Of a stretch of 64,000 bases of DNA, positions 46,737 to 55,179 are shown in pieces. Each line of letters starts with the position of its first letter. Positions within the stretch are counted from its first letter, which is position 1. Source of the stretch: Streptomyces griseus subsp. griseus. GTDB lineage: Bacteria; Actinomycetota; Actinomycetes; Streptomycetales; Streptomycetaceae. The notes under the pieces were generated by a model that saw only the letters and a program-made list of their open reading frames with translations, had not been told where the DNA came from and searched no databases. Location: the NCBI RefSeq assembly GCF_000720255.1, contig NZ_JOJE01000056.1, positions 9,534 to 73,533 on the forward strand, written 5' to 3'. The position numbers and the translations under genes were made by a program.

Positions 46737-47495
46737 CTATTCCGGCCGCGGTCCCGAGGAACGGCCGCGGACAACGGCGAACCCCGCCGCCGCCAGCCCC
46801 AGCACCCCCACGATCAGACCGGCGATGCCGAGTCCGCGGGCCGTCGAATCGCTGCTGGACGCGGTGGCCGTGGCCGCCTTGCCGTCGTCGGAACCCGCCG
46901 TGCTGTTGCTGCTGGTCGGTGCGGCGCTGCCGGCGCCCTCCTCTGCGGCCTTGGCGGTGAGCTTCAGGACCGGCGCCGGGTTCTCCGGCTCCTCCCCGCC
47001 CTGCTCGGCCTCCTCGATCCAGCGGACGGTCTTGCCGTCGGAGTACGTCTGCAGTGCCTTGAAGGTCAACTGGTCGGTGTCCTCGGGCAGCTGTCCGAAG
47101 GCGACGTTGAAGTCCTCGTAGTGACCGGCTTCGATCTTCCCGCCGGTCCAGGTGATCTCGGAGACGGCGTCGGTGATGGTGCCGTCGTCCGTCTTGACTG
47201 GCGTCTTGAGCTTGGTGTTGGTGACCTTGGCGGTCCAGCCGTCCTGCGGGGAGACGAGGACGCCGAGAACGGGGTGGTCGGTGGGCAGGAAGACCTGCAC
47301 CTTCGTGGTACTGGCGGTGTTCTCCTCGTTGGGGACGCGGAAGGTCAGGACGCCGTCCGTGGCGCCCTTGGCGTAGCTGTCGGGGTGGACGGTGACGTGC
47401 GCGGAGGCGACGCCGGCTGCGGCAAGGAGCCCTGCGGCGGTCAGAGCGGTGACGGTGCCGGCGCGACGCAGGGTGGTGGTGCGTGTCGTGGACAT
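46737..47495 (-). CDS. YcnI/DUF1775 copper-binding protein
   Basis: 252 aa. Signal peptide cut after ASA so that the mature protein starts with His33 (HVTVHPDSYAKGATDGV), the copper ligand of YcnI-type domains; DUF1775 body with VFLPTDHPVLGV, ITWTGGKI and VRWIEEAEQG (Trp), then a Ser/Ala-rich linker and a C-terminal membrane helix (LGIAGLIVGVLGLAAAGFAVV). Works on the outer face of the membrane. Its own ATG has GGAG ten bases upstream, but the frame is open from the preceding gene, so a fusion product is possible. Confidence 0.88.
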   Translation of the reverse strand: MSTTRTTTLRRAGTVTALTAAGLLAAAGVASAHVTVHPDSYAKGATDGVLTFRVPNEENTASTTKVQVFLPTDHPVLGVLVSPQDGWTAKVTNTKLKTPVKTDDGTITDAVSEITWTGGKIEAGHYEDFNVAFGQLPEDTDQLTFKALQTYSDGKTVRWIEEAEQGGEEPENPAPVLKLTAKAAEEGAGSAAPTSSNSTAGSDDGKAATATASSSDSTARGLGIAGLIVGVLGLAAAGFAVVRGRSSGPRPE

Positions 47496-48107
47496 GGGTG
47501 ACTCGATCTCCGTACAGGAAGGGTTTTCAGGGGGTCGGACTGCGTACGGGATCGATGGGGGTGGTCCGCGGCGGCTGACCGCGTGGCGCAGCAGAAGCCT
47601 TCGCAAAGGGACAGTGTGGGCCGACGTGCGGCAGCTGGCGGGCACGGGCAACGGTGCAGGACCGCCCTGCCACCAGGCTGCCAGTCCCGGCACGAAGGCG
47701 ACCGCCTGTCGCAGCAGCGACCACACGGCGGCCTCACCACGCCGCAGCCACCAGGTCAGCAAAACGGCCGCGCCGAGGTGGGCGGCGGTGGCATGTGGTG
47801 TCAGCGCGTGCGTGTGGGTCATCCGCATGCCGTGCATGGCCATCACGGCATGCGGCGGCCAGACGGCGTGGAAAAGCAGGTGAAGCCCGCCCTGGGATGC
47901 CAGCGTCCCAGCGCCGATACCGACCAGCGACCGCTCCCGGCCGCCCAGAAGGCAACCCGCCACGAAGATCGGAACGGCCCCGGCGGCCTGTGCCCACAGC
48001 GGCGGCGCCGTGCCCGTGGCCAGGGCATGTCCTCCTGCGGCGAGCAGCACACACAGCACGGCGAACACCGCCGCGCGCAGGCTCCGCAGCGCCAGGGACC
48101 CAGTCAT
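47496..48107 (-). CDS. Membrane protein paralogue of 30073 gene, no stop before ycnI
   Basis: About 204 codons before the ycnI ATG. Several membrane helices; start TGSLALRSLRAAVFAVLCVLLA and end VPLRRLLLRHAVSRRGPPPS are clearly homologous to the protein at 30073-30807. The central loop is His/Met-containing (HAVMAMHGMRMTHTHALTPH). Where the paralogue stops after RGPP, this gene continues in frame through SIPYAVRPPENP into ycnI with no stop codon. Either a natural fusion of about 456 aa or a recently lost stop. Confidence 0.75.
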
Positions 48108-48305
48108 GGCACCGGATACTGCCACGCGGCACGAGGCCGTCGGCCTCTGCCCCTGCATGCGCACCACCGTCCCGCGAACCCTGGCCGTACCCGGCCCTTC
48201 CATACGAGTCGGACACAGACGCTGTTCAGTTCCACCCGATCCGCGTTCAGCCCGGCTCAGGAGAAATCTGTCGAACAACCTCTACAGGACGAGGATCATG
48301 GCGGA

Positions 48306-49835
48306 ATGGCTGCGTCCCTGTACGACCGGCTGGTGACGGAGGACGAATACCGCCAGCGCATCCGGCGGCACCGTCCCAGCTCACTGCTGCCCCTGATCGC
48401 CGCGGCGGCGCGCTACAGCACACCCGAGCGGCCACAGCCCTGGCTGGAAAGTCCCTCTCTGAAGTACACGCCCTGGGCGCTGGCTGACGCGGCCCGCGTC
48501 AGCCTGGCCTACGGCACCGAGCACCTGCGCTCCGAAGCAACCGAGCACGATCTGCTGGAGATCCTGGCCGCGTACTCCAGCCTGAAGGAACCGACCCTGC
48601 ACGGCACCGACGCGGACCCCGTCCGCCTGAGGGACTTCATGATGCGCCTGGGCGGCGAGCAGATGGCCTTCCAGGCGCCGGAGTTCCCCACTCTCGCCCG
48701 TACCGCGGCGCTGTACCTGCACACACCGTTCCCCGCACGCCGACAACCCCGCTGCATGGTCCCCGGCTGGGACACCGAGGTCTTCGGCTGCCCGCTGCCC
48801 GACTACGTCGGCACCGCTCAGCTGCTGTGGGGAATGTGCGCTGTTCGACGCCGGGCGTTTCGATCCCGGGATCTTCGACAGCCCGGACGGGGAGAAGTTC
48901 AGCCGCATGGTCAGCCGGGACACGATGCTGCGGGTCGTCGAACGGCACTTCGCCACCGACGTGGCCGCCGTCAAAGCGATCGAGAAGCGGACCACGCAGA
49001 ACCTGGCGAGTGTGGCCGGCGGCAAAGCGGCCCAGTTGCGGCGCTTCACCTACAACCCGCTGCTGGGCCGGCCCGCGGTCACCGGCTTCGGGCCCGGCCT
49101 GCTGTGCCCCTCCCCCCAGCTGGTCTGGCGCAAAGCGACCCCGGCAGGCATGTACCACACAGGACGTGAACACTTCGGACCCGACTTCCTGCAGGAGACC
49201 GGCTACCTCTTCGAGGAGTACATCGGCCGCCAGCTCCGTCTGATACCGGACGCCGATGTCGTCTCGGAGATCACATACCGGGTCAAGCGGAACGAACTGC
49301 AGAGCGTCGACTGGATCGTCGTCTTCGACGACCTGGTGCTCCTCGTGGAGGTCAAGTCCATGATGCCGACCGAGAATGCTCGGCTCGGCCTGCAACTCGA
49401 GTCCGCTGAGACCGACAGCAAACTCGCCCGCGCTTACCGCCAGGTCAACTCCACCTCGGCTCAGATCGACCAGCGCCATCCGGCGTTCGCCGGCATTCCG
49501 ACCGACCGTCCACGCCAGGCACTGATCGTCACCCTTGAACCGTCACCCTTGAACCGTTCCCCGCCGCCAACGCCAACCTGCCCCATCTCGACCTGCCCAA
49601 CGCCGACATTCCGACCACGGTCGTCGCAGCCCACGAAGTCGAACGTCTGGTGACCCTGACCGACACCACACCCAGCGCTCTGCTCCTGGAACGGGCGGCC
49701 GACCCTCAACTCTCCACCTGGGCTCTCAACGAATGCCTCAATGGACACGAGGGTGACCGCAATCCGCTCCTCGATCAGGGATGGGCGTCCTACCCCTGGG
49801 CAACCGGCAGGCTGCCGACCTCGGACACGGCGTAG
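48306..49835 (+). pseudogene. PD-(D/E)xK-type nuclease-like gene broken by two frameshifts
   Basis: The coding sequence is clear across three frames. It starts MAASLYDRLVTEDEYRQRIR, changes frame near 48838 (LLWGM then ALFDAGRFDPGIFD), and changes again at 49527-49554, where a 14-bp unit (CGTCACCCTTGAAC) is tandemly duplicated. It then runs LEPFPAANANLPHLDLPNAD to a stop at 49835. The middle has DWIVVFDDLVLLVEVKS, the D...ExK core of restriction-like nucleases. Intact length would be about 505 aa. Either a real pseudogene or sequencing error at two sites. Confidence 0.7.
49527..49554. repeat. 14-bp exact tandem duplication
   Basis: CGTCACCCTTGAAC occurs twice in direct succession (49527-49540, 49541-49554) and breaks the nuclease reading frame (14 is not a multiple of three). 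Confidence 0.9.
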
Positions 49836-49884
49836 TCCATGTGCCGCGGACCCGCATGCCCTGGCAGCTGCTACACGCGCGGCC

Positions 49885-50130
49885 GACGGTGACTGCCGGT
49901 GATCACCTCCGCGGCCACCCAGGTGGAAGCCGGCCACCCGCGGATCAACCGCCCCGCCCTGAAGTGGACCCTCTCGCGCCTCGTCGTCGAACCGGTCCCC
50001 GAACCTCTCGCCCGCCACGCCGCCGCCCCTGCTCACCGACACGGGCCTGCACGGCCACAAGTACGCCATCGACGCCATGCTCAGCGCCACCGCCCTCGCC
50101 GCCCCCGGACCCGACACAAACGCCCAACTG
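49885..50130 (+). pseudogene. PIN-domain protein fragment
   Basis: One frame reads ITSAATQVEAGHPRINRPAL and KWTLSRLVVEPVPEPLARHAA; after a shift near 50025 another reads LLTDTGLHGHKYAIDAMLSA, TALAAPGP. This is the middle and end of a PIN-like nuclease (HKYAIDA near the acidic site). N-terminus and final strand missing. Confidence 0.55.
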
Positions 50131-50254
50131 AGATCGATGAAGAAGGCCCACACTGATAGCGCCCCGACGACGTGGAACAAAGCCTTGGGACGCGGACGCT
50201 CCGCCAGCCGTCTTCGAAAAACTTTCTGCTCCGAGGTCATCCGCTGGCCAAGCG

Positions 50255-50745
50255 TCAGCCCTGGCACGGCCATGGAGAAGACAGGCTGGCACCGCTGGCC
50301 GAGCAGGACCGTTCGCTGTGGAACGCCGGGCGCATCCACAGCGCCGTCACTCTGATCGAACGGGCCGCCGCGATGCGCCGCCCGGGTCCGTACCGGATTG
50401 AGGCCGCCATCGCCGCCGTCCACTGCGAAGCCCCCAGCGCAGGTCACCGACTGGCATCAGCTACTGAAGCTGTACGAAACCTGCTGCTCGCCGTCGATCC
50501 CTCCCCGGTCGTCCGCCTGAGCCGGGCCGTCGTCGTCAGTCACACCGACGGGCCGGCCGCCGCCCTGGCCCAGGTCGAGGCCTGACCGACCGGCTCGGTC
50601 GCACCACCTCTTCCACGCCGGGCGTCGCTTCTGCGCGACCTCGGCCGCACCGACGATGCCCGGCAGGCCGACGAGCAGGCACTGCAGCTCACCGCCAACC
50701 CCGCCGAACGCACTCTGCTCACCGCCCGACTCAGTGGTGGCTACG
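50255..50745 (+). pseudogene. C-terminal fragments of an ECF42-type (DUF6596) sigma factor
   Basis: In shifting + frames: LLAEQDRSLWN-like, RPGPYRIEAAIAAVHCEAPS, DWHQLLKLYE, LLAVDPSPVVRLSRAVVV, and LLRDLGRTDDARQADEQALQL with NPAERTLLTARL. These are successive parts of the TPR-like C-terminal domain of ECF42 sigma factors, so a gene has decayed by several indels. Confidence 0.6.
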
Positions 50746-50926
50746 ACACCGCACGGCCTCCCGCAGTGAGGGCTGCCTCGTCGCCGCGCCCTTGTCACCC
50801 CCGCCTGCATTGCAGGGCCTCACGAGTAAGGGATGACCACTCCAGCGCGGACTCGGGGCACGCGTGACCACTTGCAGAGAGAAATACGGTGCCATGGTCG
50901 AAGCCTCGCCGGTGTGCGGCCGGTGA

Positions 50927-53695
50927 TCAAACGAAGAGTGCCAGTACGGCGGCGAGCACGGTGAGAACGGCCAGCGAACCGATGGCGGCCTGGCTGACAC
51001 GGACACGGCGCCGCAAGTGGCGGCTCAACAGGATGTAGTCGCGCTCGTCGGCGACGATGTCTGTGGGGTTTAATGCCATCCTGCGTTCGGCCTCCGCGAG
51101 GTCGGCACCGGGCAACAGGCGGGCAGGGTCGCGATGCTGAATCTCCCAGCGGTTGAGGTCAGCCCGCAGTGCTTCCTGCCAGAGACGGAAGTCCCGGGAC
51201 TCGACGAGCCAGTGCCCAAGGGCCGGCCAGAGTCTGATCAGCGCCTCGTGCGCCAGATCGACGATCTCCTCCTGGACCGCGCCACCTGGGGCGGGTGAGA
51301 GCACAACGAGCCTACCGGCGGCCAACTTCTTCGCTACCTCCATGATTTCAGGAGCGAGGTTGGCGGCACGCGCGGATCGAGGGGAGAACGTGTCACCGTC
51401 ACCGGGCCGGGCCAGCTGTATGAACAACCGTCGAGCACACTCTTGTTGACCTTCGGGCAGTTCGGAGAGCACCCGTTCCGCGTATGTGACCGCACAGCCC
51501 GGTACGCCGCCCAAGAAGTCGTAGGCGGCGTGGGTGAGCGTCGAGCGGGTGCGACGGGTCCATAGCTCGGTGAGGGCGAACTGGACGAGTGGCATCCGCC
51601 CGGGCTCGTTGCATGAATCCGCGACAATCCGTTCAGGTAGTCCCGGCTCGAACCACAGCCCCGGCACGGCGTCGACGGGCGCGGATATCGCACGCCCCAG
51701 GTCGTTGACGGCCAGCGGGGCCAGGAACTGCACGGCGTCGCCGACGAGGTCGAACGCGTCGGGCGTCACCAGCAGGTCGAGGGAGGCGGGCCGCGCGGTG
51801 GCGACCACCCGCAGCACCGCCGCGCAGTCCTGGCCTGACAGGGCGGCGAGCAGCGTGAGCAGGTCTCGCGCGGCGGCAGGCTCGGCGTCCGCGTACTCCT
51901 CGAGTTGATCGACGAAGAGGATGTGCCCGGGGCCTTCTGCGCAGGCGAGGATTTTGCCGCGCAGTTCGGCGGGTGCGTTGCCGCCGAACTCCAGGAGCTG
52001 TGTCAGTTCCTCACTCTTGGCGAGCCGTTCGACCTCGCCGAGCTCCGGCTCCAGGGTGTTGGTCAGGGCCTTGGCGAGAGCTTCGGACGCCGGCACCCCG
52101 GGCAACGGCCGCAGCTCGGATACGCTCATGCCCTGGGCTCGCAGCCTGGGCAGCAGCCCTGCCAGTACGAGGGACGACTTTCCGCACCCCGAAGGCCCCG
52201 CCACCAGTGTCACGCTCTGCCTGAGCACAGCCGTGTACAGGCGGTCGGTGTCACTTTCGCGGCCGAAGAAGAACTCCGCGTCGTCCTCCGTGAACGCCGC
52301 GAGCCCTGGGAACGGACATCGCTGCTGGAGCGTCTGTTCGTGAACCAGGTCGGCCAGCGGCGCCAGATACGCGGTGCGCTCCTCGCCCCCGTGCACGGCG
52401 ACCGTCATCCCGACGACGCCGTCCAGCGTCTCGTCCCAGACCGGCGCCCCGCTGAAGCCTGCTCCGATGGCTGGCCCTGGCTCCTGCGCCTCCATCTGTA
52501 CCCAGCCCGATGCCTGCTGCGCACGCAGTGTGCCCGATACCCATACGCCGTCGTCGTAGGAGCGCGGGAACCCGAACACCCGGAACGGGTGCTGCCATAC
52601 GTCGGCTGCGTCGACAAGCGGCGCCGGCCAACTGTCGTCGACTACTCCATCGAGCCGCAGCAGAGCCATATCCTCTCCGCCGCGTCGCCAGGACACGACC
52701 CTAGCCCTGGCCTTGGGACAGCCTCTGAGCCGCGGGAAGTCGAGTTCCACCCAGGAGTTGCTGGGCACCGGCTCCGCATGGCGCATCCCGAGTGCCATCG
52801 TGATGACGTGCGCACAGGTACACACCACGTCGGCGGCGACGAGGAACCCGGAACCGACCAGGTCACCGGTGGCCGAGTAAATGCGCACCTGCGACGCGGC
52901 GAGCGTCGGGCCCGCCCCATTGGGCCGATGCCCCAGGGGTACCAGGGCATGGGCGCGGTTACGGGCGATGCAGATCCGCCCTGCTGTGTTGCGGTTCTGC
53001 TTCTGCGGCAACGGGCGTGACGCGGCATCGAGTTCGGTGTAGATCTTGTGGTAAAGAATCTCCATGTCGAGCAGTTCACCGGCGCCCGTCACCCCCTTCT
53101 TGAGGGTGTCGAGCAGCGCACCGGTGAAGGCGGTGAACTCCTCCCCGGGCTCGGCGCGGGCCTCAGCCGTCTCCGAGGCAGCGGTGATGACGCAGGTGCC
53201 CTCCACGACGGCTTTGTCGACGACGTCTGTTGCCTCGCTGCTGCCCATCGCGCCCACCAGCGCCCGGGCACTGAAGCAGCAGTCGATCAGTACTACCTTC
53301 TTCTCGGCGCGACTGCTGTGGATGGCGCGCCTCAGGTCATCGAAGCGAAGCGCTGAGCGGACGCGGTGACTTCCCTTGCTCGACTCCGCAAGGGCCAGGT
53401 ACAGCTCCCCGGTCAGCGGGTCGATCAGGCCGTGCCCCGCGTAGTACACGACCAGTGTGTCAACGGCGCTTGCTGCAGCTCGCTCAACCGCGTCCAAGAT
53501 ATCGTCGCTGCGGGGCAGTTGGGCCAGCACTTCAATCCGATCCTCCGGCACACCCCAGACGCTGGGGTCGGCCAGTAGGTCCCGAAGGCTGGTGAGGTTG
53601 TTCCTAACGGCGGGCAGATCCTCCAGTGCGGTGAAACTGTGGCAGCCGATCAGGACTACGTTGGAGGCGTCGATCCGGGAGATCGCGTCAGCCAT
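50927..53695 (-). CDS. Caspase-trypsin-STAND NTPase conflict-system protein
   Basis: 922 aa, three modules. Caspase-like peptidase (about 10-245): His88 in YYAGHG and Cys140 in DCCFSARA. Trypsin-like protease (about 270-455): His296 in TCAHVIT, Asp342 in GEDMALLRLD, Ser415 in GAGFSGAPVW. STAND/NACHT NTPase (about 460-890): FFFGRE, Walker A GPSGCGKSS (Lys506), Walker B ILFVDQLEE, GRMPLVQFALTELW. It ends in one transmembrane helix (about 900-922) with no WD40/TPR sensor repeats behind it. This layout matches predicted NTP-dependent conflict systems. It follows an EACC1-type gene by 8 bp, clearly one operon. Confidence 0.9.
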   Translation of the reverse strand: MADAISRIDASNVVLIGCHSFTALEDLPAVRNNLTSLRDLLADPSVWGVPEDRIEVLAQLPRSDDILDAVERAAASAVDTLVVYYAGHGLIDPLTGELYLALAESSKGSHRVRSALRFDDLRRAIHSSRAEKKVVLIDCCFSARALVGAMGSSEATDVVDKAVVEGTCVITAASETAEARAEPGEEFTAFTGALLDTLKKGVTGAGELLDMEILYHKIYTELDAASRPLPQKQNRNTAGRICIARNRAHALVPLGHRPNGAGPTLAASQVRIYSATGDLVGSGFLVAADVVCTCAHVITMALGMRHAEPVPSNSWVELDFPRLRGCPKARARVVSWRRGGEDMALLRLDGVVDDSWPAPLVDAADVWQHPFRVFGFPRSYDDGVWVSGTLRAQQASGWVQMEAQEPGPAIGAGFSGAPVWDETLDGVVGMTVAVHGGEERTAYLAPLADLVHEQTLQQRCPFPGLAAFTEDDAEFFFGRESDTDRLYTAVLRQSVTLVAGPSGCGKSSLVLAGLLPRLRAQGMSVSELRPLPGVPASEALAKALTNTLEPELGEVERLAKSEELTQLLEFGGNAPAELRGKILACAEGPGHILFVDQLEEYADAEPAAARDLLTLLAALSGQDCAAVLRVVATARPASLDLLVTPDAFDLVGDAVQFLAPLAVNDLGRAISAPVDAVPGLWFEPGLPERIVADSCNEPGRMPLVQFALTELWTRRTRSTLTHAAYDFLGGVPGCAVTYAERVLSELPEGQQECARRLFIQLARPGDGDTFSPRSARAANLAPEIMEVAKKLAAGRLVVLSPAPGGAVQEEIVDLAHEALIRLWPALGHWLVESRDFRLWQEALRADLNRWEIQHRDPARLLPGADLAEAERRMALNPTDIVADERDYILLSRHLRRRVRVSQAAIGSLAVLTVLAAVLALFV

Positions 53696-53703
53696 ACGGG
53701 ACT

Positions 53704-54108
53704 TCAGGAGCCGGAGGTCGAGGCGGCGTCGGGATCGTCCGCAACGGGACCGGAACTGGAGTCCGCCCTGCGGAGCGTGTCGATGAGGGAACGGATGACT
53801 TCGGGATCGTCGGTATCCACGGTCACCGGCACACCGTTCACCTCGATGCGCACGGCTGGCGGCGGTGACGGCCGGCTGGAGCGCCAGGCCACCAAGGTTG
53901 TCAGCAGGCTGCCCAGGGCGATCGAGTTGGAGAGCACGACATTCACGACCTCCAGGGGAAAGCCCCCCATGCTACCGGGAGGCGGGGGCTGAGCCCCTCC
54001 CATGAACACCCGCGCCTGCCCGCGCAGGCTCCGCTCTTCGTGGAGCCAACGGAGCAAAGCCTCCAAGTCGCCACCGACCACCTCGTCAACCTTCAGGGCA
54101 AGCTCCAT
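53704..54108 (-). CDS. EACC1-like (effector-associated constant component) membrane protein
   Basis: 134 aa. N-terminal alpha/beta segment (LEALLRWLHEERSLRGQARV), a Gly/Pro spacer (GAQPPPPGSMGG), a hydrophobic segment (about 50-75, VVNVVLSNSIALGSLLTTLV), then AVRIEVNGVPVTVDTDDPEVIRSLIDTLRRA. This is the pattern of EACC1, the small constant partner predicted to accompany variable effectors in caspase/trypsin-STAND systems. Function in life untested as far as I know. ATG without a clear ribosome binding site; a palindrome sits six bases upstream. Confidence 0.8.
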   Translation of the reverse strand: MELALKVDEVVGGDLEALLRWLHEERSLRGQARVFMGGAQPPPPGSMGGFPLEVVNVVLSNSIALGSLLTTLVAWRSSRPSPPPAVRIEVNGVPVTVDTDDPEVIRSLIDTLRRADSSSGPVADDPDAASTSGS

Positions 54109-54113
54109 GTGAC

Positions 54114-54134
54114 ATACGTTATCGCCTACGTATG
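54114..54134. promoter_or_regulatory. Palindrome immediately upstream of the EACC1-like gene
   Basis: CATACGTA, 5-base spacer, TACGTATG: perfect 8-bp arms beginning 6 bp upstream of the ATG of the conflict operon. AT-rich for this genome; a good candidate operator. Confidence 0.6.
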
Positions 54135-54284
54135 AGAGCCTGACGTCCTCAAGTGGGATACGTGCACTGTTGATTCACGCTTCTTGAGGCTGGGGCGCCC
54201 CTCGGAGCGAGGAACGGAGGGCTCCGGGTCAGGGGCCACCCAGCGCGGTTGCGGCGCTGTCGGCCCCGTCTAGGATTGCATGGA

Positions 54285-54575
54285 TACGGTGCCCTTCGGA
54301 CCAGCTACCGGCGGTTCGAGGAGTGTGACGTTCGTGGACACCGCGCCACCGTCGCACACCCTCTTCCCCGATGCTGGGCACCACCGGGTGCACCCCGTGG
54401 GCGAGACGGTCGAAGAGCTTCTCGCACGAAGGAGGGTCTGCACCACCAGGTTCAGGCTCCCGACGGCCTTCACGTGCTCGTGCCGGTCGCGGATCTCGCG
54501 CACCGCGCCGACCAGATCCGGGCCGAGCCGCGTGGACCCGGCCCATGAGAGGTCATAACTGCCCGCGGCAAGCCG
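54285..54575 (-). pseudogene. Dihydrofolate reductase-family (RibD C-terminal-like) fragment
   Basis: The - strand reads LSWAGSTRLGPDLVGAVREI, RDRHEHVKAVGSLNLVVQTLL, then in shifted frames REKLFDRLAHGVHPVVPSIG and GAVSTNVTLLEPPVAGPKGT. This is the second half of a RibD_C/YyaP-type reductase with at least two frameshifts. Confidence 0.6.
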
Positions 54576-55179
54576 ACGAGGCTCTCCGCCTGACACTAGT
54601 TCAGTGTGTCTACGGCAGCGATGGTTTGCTGCATGTGGCAGCCGCCCTTCCTGGGGAGAATCCGCGCCGCTGGGGGGGCGCGTGGGGAGAATCGGCCGCA
54701 TAAGACGGCACGCCTGTGAAAGACGCTGAAAGCCTCATCTGCCCAGGTGCACCACGGGTGTAGCCGAATAGCCGCAGCTCGGTGCCCCTCCGCAACACCT
54801 AGCTGGACAACTTCACGACGAACCTCACCGGCTCGCCTTGGCGGAAGCGGAGACGTCGATCTCGCCGATCTGACTCGGTTCGTGATCACCGCCGACGGGC
54901 ATGGTGTCGCGTCGTCGCACCCCATGTGCCCGCGGACCTGCGCTCCTTACACCGGCCGAGGGCGAGGGCATCCACTCCGCTCCCCCGCCCCTCGTCACCT
55001 CCGCATCGGCATCCGTACTGTGGCCGCACACCAGCCCTGACCTACACACGACGAAAATCCGGACCATACACGGACCGATGGCTGCGCGCTGGGCTCACGA
55101 GCCCTCATTCGCGCTGGTCAGAGCCGCGCGAGTAGATGTACCACCAGCAGACGAAGAGCCTGCTGACCTCAGCATCGAA
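54576..55179. other. 600-bp stretch without a supported gene
   Basis: Lies between the reductase fragment and the integrase relic. Several open frames exist on both strands but none has a ribosome binding site together with recognisable sequence. Confidence 0.4.

Noticed and set aside
43481..46960. 1159-aa + strand open frame opposite copA
   Set aside because: Antisense to copA, the Met/His small gene and PCu(A)C; His/Arg/Gln-rich shadow composition.
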